From assembly GCA_029210875.1 (NCBI GenBank), contig JARGFJ010000001.1, positions 62,001 to 126,000 of the forward strand: a stretch of DNA of 64,000 nucleotides, given 5' to 3'. Each line of letters starts with the position of its first letter. Positions within the stretch are counted from its first letter, which is position 1. Both the position numbers and the translations under genes were made by a program. The notes under the pieces were generated by a model. That model made no database searches, had not been told where the DNA came from, and worked only from the letters and a program-made list of their open reading frames with translations. Shown in pieces: positions 1 to 7,888 of this stretch. This DNA is from Gammaproteobacteria bacterium (lineage in GTDB: Bacteria > Pseudomonadota > Gammaproteobacteria > Nitrosococcales > Methylophagaceae).

Positions 1-333
1 CCTGAACTGAAAGCCTTGGGCGCTTCAGCATTTAGTGTGACGGATGCAGATAATAGAGAGATTGCGATTGTAGTTGTTCAATGCAACCTAAGTGATTCAG
101 AAGAGCGTAGCTTATTAGAGCAGCGTCTACATCGTGAAATTTTTGAGGCATTAGGCATTACGTGTGTGATTGAGTTTGTGCCCAGGCAAACAATTCCTCG
201 CACGTCTTCAGGTAAGTTATCACGCTCAGCAACGCGAGAAGGTTATCTGCGTAGACGAGATAATGAAAATCGTATTGATACTGCGCAAACATCAGTAGAT
301 GGAAATGTCACTTTGATGTCGTCAATAAACTGA
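1..333 (+). CDS. Acyl-AMP ligase / acyl-ACP synthetase, C-terminal end (5' truncated by the window)
   Basis: The frame is open from base 1, so only the last 110 residues are present. Fragment residues 66-75 read PRTSSGKLSR, the A10 motif of ANL adenylating enzymes, whose lysine catalyses adenylate formation. The C-terminal subdomain before it fits fatty-acyl-AMP ligases and acyl-CoA synthetases. Beside a CerR-like reductase, an ACP and a serine palmitoyltransferase, the likely job is loading a fatty acid onto the ACP encoded at 1660-1908, as proposed for Acps in Caulobacter ceramide synthesis. The family call is firm; the exact substrate is inferred from neighbours. Confidence 0.8.
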   Translation, partial: PELKALGASAFSVTDADNREIAIVVVQCNLSDSEERSLLEQRLHREIFEALGITCVIEFVPRQTIPRTSSGKLSRSATREGYLRRRDNENRIDTAQTSVDGNVTLMSSIN

Positions 334-420
334 TGCAAAACACGGGCGAGTACTCGGATATATCTACTAAAAATAGTCGTTCTATACCATGACACTTCAA
401 TCTGAAGACAATCATCTTTT

Positions 421-502
421 GTCATCCTTGCGAATGTGGGGATCTATCTATGGGCAGTGAAACTAGTCGCTATCATTGGATCTCGGCTTTTGCGGGAATG
501 AC
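421..502. repeat. Imperfect inverted repeat of the 'gcgggaatgacg' intergenic family
   Basis: Left arm 421-446 and right arm 477-502 pair at about 17 of 26 positions. The right arm has the familiar TTTTGCGGGAATGACGG core that is widespread between genes in many proteobacteria and gives spurious peptides ending in FAGMTG. It can fold as a long hairpin. The family is recognised from memory; its copy number in this genome cannot be judged here. Confidence 0.6.
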
Positions 503-534
503 GGGCTCAAGTAATTTAACCGCAAATCCAACAA

Positions 535-560
535 TGACCACGGGTATATACCCGTGGTCA
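535..560. repeat. Perfect 26-base palindrome
   Basis: Bases 535-560 are a perfect palindrome centred between 547 and 548, with core CCACGGGTATATACCCGTGG. It could be a hairpin in RNA or a dyad site. Similar text followed by GGTCATCGAAGATGCAGAT recurs in degraded form near 12,650, so it may be one end of a dispersed repeat rather than an operator. Confidence 0.55.
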
Positions 561-588
561 TCGAAGATGCAGATAGTGCCAAAAGTTT

Positions 589-658
589 CCGTTCACCCTC
601 AGCGTGTCGAAGGGTTAGCTTGCTTGGGTTCATGGTTCGACAAGCTCACCACGAACGG
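589..658. repeat. Inverted repeat of the 'gttcgacaagctcacc' intergenic family
   Basis: Left arm 589-611 and right arm 636-658 are imperfect inverse complements. The right arm reads TTCGACAAGCTCACCACGAA, a repeat seen between genes of many proteobacteria. It ends 44 bases before the reductase start codon and could form a hairpin in the leader. No coding function is likely. Confidence 0.6.
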
Positions 659-702
659 TAAAAGTAGCAAGCATCTTCAAGTTGATCGGGGATATAAGCA
701 CT

Positions 703-1650
703 ATGTCTGGTGAGATAGCGTTGACTGGAGCAACCGGATTTATTGGGAGTAGATTGCTTCTAAAATTGAGCAATGCTGGCTGGCAAGTACGCGCTCTTTA
801 TCGAGCTAAAAAAGGACGAGAGCCTATCAACCTACCCAATGTGACATGGATCACTGGTGATTTAGATGATGATGTCGCGCTTGCAAAGTTAATTGAAGGA
901 ACGGAAGCCGTTGTTCATTGTGCCGGTGTGGTAAGAGGTGCAAAACGAGCTGATTTTGACAAGGTGAATGAAGAAGGGGCTTTTCGTGTGGCTCAAGTTG
1001 CAGCAAAGCAAGCAAATTCACCACGTTTTTTATTAATATCGTCACTCGCAGCTCGTGAGCCAGAATTATCACATTATTCAGGCAGTAAGTGGCGCGGTGA
1101 GAACGCAGTAAAATCTGCGGCTAAAAATTTACGCTGGACAGTGCTGCGTCCACCAGCAGTCTTTGGTCCTGGTGACCGGGAATTATTACCCTTATTTCAA
1201 AGTATGGCTAAAGGCTTTGCGCCTATACCAGCAGGAAAAAACAGACGATTTTCGATGATTTATGTCGATGATTTAGCAATGGCTGTTATACATTGGTTAG
1301 CGGCAGAAAGTGGTTACGGTCAAACGTTTGAATTGGATGACGGATATGACGGTGGTTATGACTGGGATACTATATTGGCAATCGGTGCTAAAGTATTGAG
1401 AAATGGCTCAGAAGTACGTCGAATACCAATACCAATTACCCTATTAGGGCTATTGGCACGAACTAATATAGTTGCCGCAAAATTATTTAATTATGCACCA
1501 ATGTTGAGCCCGGGAAAGATTCGGGAAATTACTCATTCTGACTGGGTGAGTGATAAAAATAGCTTTACGACGATTACCGATTGGCAGCCAATGTTCGATT
1601 TTGAACGAGGGCTTATGGTTATTTTCGATAAAAATAATGCGAAATTATGA
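703..1650 (+). CDS. CerR-like NAD(P)-dependent epimerase/reductase (SDR superfamily)
   Basis: This is a 315-residue extended SDR protein. Residues 9-15 (GATGFIG) form the dinucleotide-binding loop, ISS at 112-114 holds the catalytic serine, and YSGSK at 125-129 is the YxxxK pair. RPPAVFGPGD at about 149-158 and the SSLAAREP stretch resemble the reductase found beside bacterial serine palmitoyltransferases, which in Caulobacter (CerR) reduces the 3-keto group of oxidised ceramide. I prefer ATG at 703 to the upstream TTG at 682, since the Rossmann strand begins directly after it and GGGGA lies upstream. Nine bases separate it from the ACP gene. General nucleotide-sugar epimerase activity remains an alternative. 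Confidence 0.78.
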   Translation: MSGEIALTGATGFIGSRLLLKLSNAGWQVRALYRAKKGREPINLPNVTWITGDLDDDVALAKLIEGTEAVVHCAGVVRGAKRADFDKVNEEGAFRVAQVAAKQANSPRFLLISSLAAREPELSHYSGSKWRGENAVKSAAKNLRWTVLRPPAVFGPGDRELLPLFQSMAKGFAPIPAGKNRRFSMIYVDDLAMAVIHWLAAESGYGQTFELDDGYDGGYDWDTILAIGAKVLRNGSEVRRIPIPITLLGLLARTNIVAAKLFNYAPMLSPGKIREITHSDWVSDKNSFTTITDWQPMFDFERGLMVIFDKNNAKL

Positions 1651-1659
1651 GGAATTTTG

Positions 1660-1908
1660 ATGACTGATTATCAACAAATTATACCTGTCCTATATACAGA
1701 GTTGGCAGCTATAACAAAGGCGACAGTTGCTATTGATGAAAATACTGAATTAACAGGTGATTTGAAATTAGACTCACTGCAAATGATGGAATTGCTGTTA
1801 ATCATCGAGGACCATTTTGATATCTCTGTACCCGTAAATGTGTTGTCTGATGTTAAGACAATCAAGGATTTTGCATTACAGATTGAAAACCTTATACGGT
1901 GTGAATAA
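1660..1908 (+). CDS. Acyl carrier protein
   Basis: This is an 82-residue acidic ACP with the DSL phosphopantetheine site at residues 38-40 (Ser39). The GAGGA ribosome site at 1649-1653 favours ATG at 1660 over TTG at 1657. The stop codon overlaps the next start as TAATG, so translation is probably coupled to the serine palmitoyltransferase. It is a dedicated ACP, not the fatty-acid AcpP, judging by its place and sequence. In bacterial sphingolipid synthesis the acyl-ACP, rather than acyl-CoA, is thought to be the acyl donor. Confidence 0.88.
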   Translation: MTDYQQIIPVLYTELAAITKATVAIDENTELTGDLKLDSLQMMELLLIIEDHFDISVPVNVLSDVKTIKDFALQIENLIRCE

Positions 1909-3089
1909 TGAGTATTTTTAGCAAATTTGATGCTTTGGCAGCGAATCGACGTGATCTGGAGACAATTGGGATTAATCCATTTGATGTTCAGATAGAAACA
2001 ATTGTGTCTCCAACCGAGGGCATTATTCAGGGCAGGCATACCATTCTTGCAGGTACTAATAATTATCTTGGCCTGACCTTCGATCCAGAGTGTATCGCAG
2101 CTGCGCAGACAGCATTGCGATACGAAGGCACTGGCACAACTGGTTCACGGATGGCAAATGGTAGTTATTCGGGACATCGTAATCTTGAGAAAGAGCTGGC
2201 TGCATTCTACGGTAAACGCGATAGTATCGTTTTTTCAACAGGTTATCTTGCCAATCTTGGCATGTTATCTACTTTGGTTGGACCAAATGATAGGGTATTG
2301 CTCGATGCTGATTGTCATGCAAGTATTTATGACGGCTGTCGATTAGGTAGAGCCCAAACAATACGTTTCAGACATAATAATCCTGATGATTTGGCAAAAC
2401 GTTTGCAACGTCTTGGTGAACAAGCCGCTGACACCTTGATTCTTATCGAAGGCGTTTACAGTATGCTTGGCGATCATGCCTTATTGAAAGAAATCGTCGA
2501 TGTAAAACGTCAATATGGTGGTTATCTCCTGGTCGATGAAGCTCATTCATTAGGAGTACTGGGTCAACATGGTGGCGGTCTGGCTGAAGAGCTGGGTTTA
2601 CTGGATGATGTTGACTTTATTGTTGGTACTTTCAGTAAAAGTCTCGGTGGTGCAGGTGGTTTTTGTGTCAGTAATCATGTTGAATTAGACCTGATCCGTT
2701 ATGCTAGCCGGCCCTATGTTTTTACTGCTTCACCTTCACCGGTGACAATAGCTTCTACTCGCCAAGCGCTTCGAGCTTTGTCAGCAGGGAGTGATTTACG
2801 TAAAAAATTACATGAAAATGCCGTAAGTTTGCATTCTAAACTGGAAGCATTGGGTTATCCTTTAGGTGCTGAAGCAAGTCCCGTTATTGCAGTGGTATTT
2901 GATGACAAGATCAAGGCGCTACAATTTTGGAATAACTTGTTGCAGCTTGGTGTCTACGTTAATCTAATGCTGCCACCAGCGACACCGAATGGTATGTTTT
3001 TGATTAGGTGCAGTGTCAGTGCAGCGCATACATCGGAACAAATTGACCGTATCGTAGCAGCATTTGAGAGGTTAAAGCCAACAGCGTAG
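1908..3089 (+). CDS. spt: Serine palmitoyltransferase (alpha-oxoamine synthase family)
   Basis: A 393-residue PLP enzyme of fold type I, proposed to condense serine with an acyl thioester to give a 3-keto sphingoid base. Visible residues are His137 (PLP stacking, DADCHAS), Asp210 and His213 (VDEAHSLG), and Lys244 in GTFSKSLGG (Schiff base). What separates it from biotin BioF, Kbl or CqsA is the C-terminal block YVNLMLPPATP at 350-360 followed by FLIRCS, the serine palmitoyltransferase PPATP loop, and RPYVFTAS at 268-275. It is soluble, without membrane segments, like the Sphingomonas homodimer. The residue before PPATP is Leu355, where I recall Arg378 in the Sphingomonas enzyme. Confidence 0.85.
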   Translation: MSIFSKFDALAANRRDLETIGINPFDVQIETIVSPTEGIIQGRHTILAGTNNYLGLTFDPECIAAAQTALRYEGTGTTGSRMANGSYSGHRNLEKELAAFYGKRDSIVFSTGYLANLGMLSTLVGPNDRVLLDADCHASIYDGCRLGRAQTIRFRHNNPDDLAKRLQRLGEQAADTLILIEGVYSMLGDHALLKEIVDVKRQYGGYLLVDEAHSLGVLGQHGGGLAEELGLLDDVDFIVGTFSKSLGGAGGFCVSNHVELDLIRYASRPYVFTASPSPVTIASTRQALRALSAGSDLRKKLHENAVSLHSKLEALGYPLGAEASPVIAVVFDDKIKALQFWNNLLQLGVYVNLMLPPATPNGMFLIRCSVSAAHTSEQIDRIVAAFERLKPTA

Positions 3090-3109
3090 GATTAGCAAGC
3101 TGGCACCCA

Positions 3110-4432
3110 ATGAGTAATACTGAAAACAACCACAAACAAAATCCTATGCGCCGAATTTTAGGCAATTTTGGGTTATTGCTACGTGGTCGAGGTATTGCTG
3201 CCGTGATGAAGTTTGCGGCAACTGCCTTGATGGCTAGAGGATTGGGTCCTGCTGAATTCGGTATGGTGGTGCTGATTCAGACCTACGCCTTATTAGTACG
3301 TGGCCTGTTCAATTTTCAACTTTTTGATTCTATCGTACGCTATGGCGTTCCAGTCCTTGATGCAAATGATATGTCGGCATTACGGCGATTAACTTTAATC
3401 AGTTGGCGATTAGACAAAATCAGCAGTATTTTTGCTACTATCTTTGCGGTATCTATCGCTCCATTGGCTGGCCCATGGATGGGCATGACTCCCGACCACA
3501 TTGTTGTGTTATCAGTCTATAGTATTCTTATCCTAACAACGACAGGCAATGGTACTGCATCGGGCATTCTTCGTTTATATGATCAGTTTGATATCCTGGG
3601 CAAACAGATGGCGATTGGGCCGATCATTCTTTTTTGTGGTGTTGTTTTTGCGTGGTGGTTTGACGGTAGTTTTATCATTTACGTCATCATTTTAGCGCTA
3701 GCTACTATAGCTGAAAATGTGTATTTAAACTGGTACGGTTGGCGACAATACCGCGAGAAAATTGCTTGTTTAGCAAATGAACAGGTGGTCAGCAATGAGG
3801 GTATGTCAGAGTTTGTTGGCCTCAAACATTTTTTATGGATCAGTTATTGGCAATCTAATATTGATCTTATGTACAAAAATATGTCTATCATGATGGTGGG
3901 GTATTTTTTAGGCGCATCAGAAGCAGGATTACTGCGATTAGCACGTCAGTTTTCAAGTTTATTAGGTAAACCATCGGCCTTGATTCGCCAAGTGACATTC
4001 CTTGACTTAACTAGAAGCTGGAATCAAAGTTCGAGTGATTTTAAATTAATTACATATCGTACTGCGCTACTGGCTGGTGGCGTTGGCGTGTTATTCGTAT
4101 TACTGTCCTATTTTTTCGGTGAGTTGGTGTTGTTGGGCTTCGTTGGTCAACCTTATGTTGCTGCGGCACCAGTAATGACCTTATTATTACTGGCAACGGC
4201 ATTTGATCTTGCTGTGTCATCATTACGCGCAGCTGCTTATGCGGCAGGTTATGCAGGCAAAGTCTTGGCAATTAATATCGTTACAACGATAGTTTATATT
4301 GCGTTATTTGTTCAATTTATCAATCAATTAGGTGTGATAGGCGCCGGAGTTGCTGCTGCTGTTGCAGCGTCGATCCCACTGTTTGCGTTATTATTTCTTT
4401 TGCAGCGTAGAACGAATTTGAACAGTGAATAA
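3110..4432 (+). CDS. Flippase, Wzx/polysaccharide transport (MOP superfamily)
   Basis: A 440-residue polytopic inner-membrane protein with about 12 hydrophobic segments. The N-terminal run with ALMARGLGPAEFG at about 42-54 is typical of polysaccharide biosynthesis (Wzx-like) flippases, which move lipid-linked sugars across the inner membrane. It starts 20 bases after the serine palmitoyltransferase on the same strand and so is likely co-transcribed. The partnership suggests that a lipid or glycolipid made here is flipped to the periplasm. Its specificity cannot be read from sequence. It ends convergently, 74 bases before the DUF2147 gene. Confidence 0.75.
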   Translation: MSNTENNHKQNPMRRILGNFGLLLRGRGIAAVMKFAATALMARGLGPAEFGMVVLIQTYALLVRGLFNFQLFDSIVRYGVPVLDANDMSALRRLTLISWRLDKISSIFATIFAVSIAPLAGPWMGMTPDHIVVLSVYSILILTTTGNGTASGILRLYDQFDILGKQMAIGPIILFCGVVFAWWFDGSFIIYVIILALATIAENVYLNWYGWRQYREKIACLANEQVVSNEGMSEFVGLKHFLWISYWQSNIDLMYKNMSIMMVGYFLGASEAGLLRLARQFSSLLGKPSALIRQVTFLDLTRSWNQSSSDFKLITYRTALLAGGVGVLFVLLSYFFGELVLLGFVGQPYVAAAPVMTLLLLATAFDLAVSSLRAAAYAAGYAGKVLAINIVTTIVYIALFVQFINQLGVIGAGVAAAVAASIPLFALLFLLQRRTNLNSE

Positions 4433-4506
4433 TTCTATATACCTGTGGTCAATCACTCTGTAAAGTCATTGATTATGGCAATATCAATCTCACGTTAAGG
4501 TGATAT

Positions 4507-5034
4507 TCAATCTGATAGCTGTTTGTTGCATGGTTGTATTTTTTCTTGCGGGCGGATCCAGGTTGATGTCTTACCAAATAGCGAAATACCAACGTATCCA
4601 CGAATATTCAAACTGCCATCTTGTGCAAGTGTAATCGTACTTTTATAGGTTTGACCATTACTGGGATTATAGATTTTTCCATCATGCCAGCTATTTTCTT
4701 TATCTGGTATAAATCCAGTTAATAGCGTCAATCCGCATAATAAACGTTGACGCAAGTCAGGATTGATATTGTTCGGGTCACGTTTTACTAATCCATCGTC
4801 ATTAAGCGGCTTCTTTAACCAGTAAACATGACCGCAAAGTTGATTACCACACTCTTCTATCCAGACGGCTACCTTAGACTTTTTCTGTTCCAGCCATAGT
4901 CCATGAATGTTCTGCAACTTGAGATCGTCATCGGTATTACCATAAGTTACTATTGGCATTATGAGTAGCAACGCGATGGCAACTACAATGTTGCCACTCA
5001 ATATTCGTATTATTGGCGTTTTTCTCGATTCCAT
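4507..5034 (-). CDS. DUF2147 secreted protein
   Basis: A 175-residue protein with an N-terminal hydrophobic signal segment (about residues 10-32). It then shows the DUF2147 pattern: GLWLEQ near the start, CGxLCGHVYWL, NPDLRQRLLCG, W-HDGKIYNPSNGQTY, and GYVGISLFGKTSTW near the end. DUF2147 proteins are periplasmic or secreted beta-rich proteins without an assigned reaction. The start overlaps the end of the hydroxylase gene by 25 bases, so it is probably the last gene of the minus-strand block. Confidence 0.75.
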   Translation of the reverse strand: MESRKTPIIRILSGNIVVAIALLLIMPIVTYGNTDDDLKLQNIHGLWLEQKKSKVAVWIEECGNQLCGHVYWLKKPLNDDGLVKRDPNNINPDLRQRLLCGLTLLTGFIPDKENSWHDGKIYNPSNGQTYKSTITLAQDGSLNIRGYVGISLFGKTSTWIRPQEKIQPCNKQLSD

Positions 5035-5762
5035 TTTGCAACATTTTTTATAGGTTGTTTCACGTAGCTACTAGCCTGAATCAAACGTACGATGATACTG
5101 TTGAATAGCGTGCCAATTCGATCCATTGGGCGGTCAATATCAAGAAATAACACTGCTCGTGTTTCATCTGTGTCATTACGTACTTCGTGTTCATAAGTAT
5201 CATCAAATAACATCACTTCACCTTGTTTCCAGTGGAGGATCTGATCGTCAACACGGATCCAGACTTTGTCTGAGTCAGTTGGGACTTTTAACGCAAGATG
5301 AGCACGAATTACTGCTCGTGTTGGCCCTTTATGTGGCACGATATGATACTGCGGTGCCAGAATTGAAAACATCGCAGTTCGCATACCGGGTAATGAGTCG
5401 AGTAATGCTGCTTTATGAGGGCATAGGGCACAGTTATCATCAACACGTTGACCATAGACATAAAATGCAAACGTTTTCCAGTTATTGCCTTTGGAAATGC
5501 GTTTTTGATCGGGCGATAATTGGTGAAAACAAGGAATATCTTCGGGATGCTCAAGTAAGCTGTCCAATTCACTACGAATATCGGTATAAGCGTGTTCTAG
5601 TTGAGATACCCAGGGAAATTCATCATTGCCAATGACTGGCGTAGTGCTTACTAAGGAGTGACGTGCCTGAAATCGTCCAGCCCAGCGTAGAAAATGCTTG
5701 CCAGCTTTCATCGATAATTTTCGCCAAAGCGGTTGTTTGTTTGCAATTGTGGTGTCGGTCAT
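5010..5762 (-). CDS. Aspartyl/asparaginyl beta-hydroxylase family (LpxO-like) oxygenase
   Basis: The 250-residue protein has the beta-hydroxylase fold signature of Fe(II)/2-oxoglutarate oxygenases: HKGPTR followed by HLAL (first metal histidine region), then DDTYEHEVRN holding the second histidine, and a downstream arginine (ETRAVLFLDI) for 2-oxoglutarate. The family includes LpxO, which 2-hydroxylates lipid A acyl chains, and AspH. Next to a sphingolipid-type locus, hydroxylation of a lipid acyl or sphingoid chain is attractive but inferred. I chose ATG at 5762 over GTG at 5777; neither has a clear ribosome site. It overlaps DUF2147 downstream. Confidence 0.75.
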   Translation of the reverse strand: MTDTTIANKQPLWRKLSMKAGKHFLRWAGRFQARHSLVSTTPVIGNDEFPWVSQLEHAYTDIRSELDSLLEHPEDIPCFHQLSPDQKRISKGNNWKTFAFYVYGQRVDDNCALCPHKAALLDSLPGMRTAMFSILAPQYHIVPHKGPTRAVIRAHLALKVPTDSDKVWIRVDDQILHWKQGEVMLFDDTYEHEVRNDTDETRAVLFLDIDRPMDRIGTLFNSIIVRLIQASSYVKQPIKNVAKWNREKRQ

Positions 5763-5905
5763 TGTTTTATAATTCACTGTTAGAATGTAAGTAACCCTAG
5801 TGTTTGCATGTTATTTATTCTAGCATGATATCAACAGGGAGCAATCAACTTGTAAGCCTATAGTGATTCGTGAAGTTTTCACCCGAGATCGAGATAGCAC
5901 TGAGC

Positions 5906-6634
5906 TTATTGACAGTTTTTAATTGCTAGTAGTGCGGTTGTTAATACTTGTTGATAGGGAACGGTGGTATCAATATCAACAATTGATGCGCCATTGTAAT
6001 TGAGTCGAGGCATGATTGATATTTTATCGCGTAGCTCATTGATATCGTGGTCGGGTTTTCGTGCAAATGCTGTTTCAGCATCAATGTTTAAGCGCAAAAC
6101 TATGGCTGGTTTGTATGTCGCCATCCAGTTATATAATGCTTGTTCTCGCATAGCCAACGTTCGTAGTAGCCAACTGTCAGAATCACTTGCTGTTATTCCT
6201 GGTCCATCATAACGAAAGCCTGAAATCTCAGCTTGAGGATAGCGGTCAACGATAACTTGAATACCCTTACGTGATAAACGTCTTAAAAATAGTAAATGCA
6301 TCGCACGCCAAAGGGATAGAAAATGCATGATTAATGCCGTTCCTGTGCCGGGTATTTTTTTTCTCATATCCTGAGCACGAAATGCTTTGGCGGCAAGATA
6401 ACGCTCAAGTTGAACACCAATCAGAGGTAAATTTTTAATTTTATCGCCGACTTCACCCGAGACCAGTCCAAGGTAGCGTTTTACCGTTGGCTGTTCATTA
6501 TTAAGTGTGCTGAGTAAATCTGCAGTTAATGTTGATTTTCCCGTACCATCACAGCCGACAATAGCAATAACCCCTGCCAGCGTTGTAGTGTTGTCACCAG
6601 GATCAGTGATGATATTAACCATGTTTATAGTCAT
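5906..6634 (-). CDS. Thymidylate kinase-like P-loop kinase, copy 1
   Basis: A 242-residue P-loop kinase. GCDGTGKST at about 28-36 is the Walker A loop and VDRYPQAE resembles the DR(Y/H) signature of thymidylate kinases. It is longer than Tmk and has hydrophobic stretches near the middle (FLSLWRAMHLLFLRR). It is clearly paralogous to the 11,710-12,411 gene: DRYPQAE, ARKPDH and the C-terminal I-VD segment are shared. A housekeeping dTMP kinase role is unlikely given two copies in a glycan/lipid cluster. A nucleotide, sugar or lipid phosphorylation step is possible, but the substrate is unknown. Confidence 0.65.
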   Translation of the reverse strand: MTINMVNIITDPGDNTTTLAGVIAIVGCDGTGKSTLTADLLSTLNNEQPTVKRYLGLVSGEVGDKIKNLPLIGVQLERYLAAKAFRAQDMRKKIPGTGTALIMHFLSLWRAMHLLFLRRLSRKGIQVIVDRYPQAEISGFRYDGPGITASDSDSWLLRTLAMREQALYNWMATYKPAIVLRLNIDAETAFARKPDHDINELRDKISIMPRLNYNGASIVDIDTTVPYQQVLTTALLAIKNCQ

Positions 6635-6821
6635 AAGTAGAGATAATTAAAGGCGAAGAAGAATAACATGTCGCCATTGAAATGTTAATGTTGATTATTT
6701 GCTCTCTATCAGTCAGCTTAGCGTCTAATAGTGATTTAGTTTTTAGTCGTTTTGTATTCAGTGATAATTAACCAATCGAAAAATGGAGTGTATTAAACGA
6801 CGTATCTGACCCAGCTATAAC

Positions 6822-7820
6822 TCAATGGTAGTGGCTTGCTTTAATCTGATTCCAGATCATATCGGGAATAAATGATTGCGCTATAGCATCTGCAATAAGT
6901 CTGTGATCATCAGGTGTTGGATGAGGATCAACTGTAAAGCCCTTAATTTTGACAGATGACAAATCCAGAAAACGGATTTTATTGTCATCTAGTGTTTTAA
7001 TAATATCTGATGGAATAGGACGTTTATAATCTAGTCCAACGACAACAAATTTAATACCATGCTCCAGACAAATTTTTTGCATCTGACTAAGAAACTTTTG
7101 CGTTAAAGCTAATTCCTTATTTTCTATATCAGGTGGATCAATTAGCTTGCTTGATCCATTTACAACACCCTCAAAAACCAGTTGATCATCAATCAATTCA
7201 AAATGTGGATGATTTCCAAGAAGTTGCGTTATTTGTTTTACCCAATGCACTCTGATGTAATTTCGCTTAGTATGGTGTGCGATCATGCTATAAATCACAA
7301 CGTCAGGTCGTTTTCCCTTTTTTACTTCATCCTGTAATGTCATATAAGCATGGACCGTTCCCCAGCCACTTACGGCTTTGTTCTCAATCGCCACATTTCG
7401 CCAATATCGACTCAATATATACGGGTAATTTTCATCATCATTTACACCGTGACCGAAGGTATAAGACCGGCCAACAAACAGGATATTACCTACTGGATCT
7501 GCTGGTTTTGGAATGACTCGCTCTTTATTCGGCCCAATCGTGTAGTTTACTTTAAAGTCGGCTTTTTCATGAATACCACTTGCATTAGCAATATGCGAGT
7601 AACCAAAACGTGGATCTTGCTGCCATATATGTGCTGAGTCCTCATGCATAAGATCGATAGCCTTGTTTTTGACAAAATGATAGACACGAACAATAGCAAA
7701 AGGATCTTGGGAATCAGTTTGAAAAAAATATAGACGCAGCAGTCCCTCGAGAATACAAAAACTTATCATCCCCATAAGTAGCCACAAGATAAACGGTTTT
7801 AGTTTATGGGCGGTAGTCAT
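6822..7820 (-). CDS. Membrane-anchored SGNH-like protein with Gly-Arg-Ser at the nucleophile
   Basis: A 332-residue protein with one N-terminal membrane anchor (about residues 10-30) and a periplasmic SGNH-like domain. Block I reads VGRSYTFGHGV, so arginine replaces the usual aspartate of GDS while the serine is kept. The block III equivalent near the C-terminus has DPHPTPDDHRLIA, consistent with the catalytic Asp/His. It resembles the SGNH protein encoded just upstream at 7889-9121 in layout, and the two lie 68 bases apart. Likely an O-acyl esterase or transferase acting on an envelope glycan or lipid; the substrate is unknown. Confidence 0.65.
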   Translation of the reverse strand: MTTAHKLKPFILWLLMGMISFCILEGLLRLYFFQTDSQDPFAIVRVYHFVKNKAIDLMHEDSAHIWQQDPRFGYSHIANASGIHEKADFKVNYTIGPNKERVIPKPADPVGNILFVGRSYTFGHGVNDDENYPYILSRYWRNVAIENKAVSGWGTVHAYMTLQDEVKKGKRPDVVIYSMIAHHTKRNYIRVHWVKQITQLLGNHPHFELIDDQLVFEGVVNGSSKLIDPPDIENKELALTQKFLSQMQKICLEHGIKFVVVGLDYKRPIPSDIIKTLDDNKIRFLDLSSVKIKGFTVDPHPTPDDHRLIADAIAQSFIPDMIWNQIKASHYH

Positions 7821-7888
7821 AAGCGGGTTTCCAGGTAATGCTTTTTACGTAATATTTTTTATTAACTGACTTGATACCGTAACAAATA

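Larger units (their letters stand above)
334..702. other. Gene-free spacer packed with three inverted repeats
   Basis: No convincing coding sequence lies between the acyl-AMP ligase and the reductase. The 369-base spacer holds three separate inverted repeats, annotated individually. The open frame across about 450-713 is a translation of repeat DNA. Because the other genes of this block are only 0-20 bases apart, the spacer may separate the ligase from the other genes transcriptionally, or the repeats may have inserted into an ancestral operon. Confidence 0.6.

Noticed and set aside
450-713. Open frame of 87 codons ending FAGMTG and later text
   Set aside because: It is a translation of intergenic repeats (421-502 and 589-658) and has no ribosome site or family match.
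1908-3089. Biotin synthesis enzyme BioF, threonine-pathway Kbl or CqsA as alternatives
   Set aside because: The PPATP loop, RPYVFTAS block and the acyl-AMP ligase, reductase and ACP neighbours fit serine palmitoyltransferase better.
5126-5635. 169-codon plus-strand frame
   Set aside because: It lies antisense to the well-supported hydroxylase gene (5010-5762) and has no family features.
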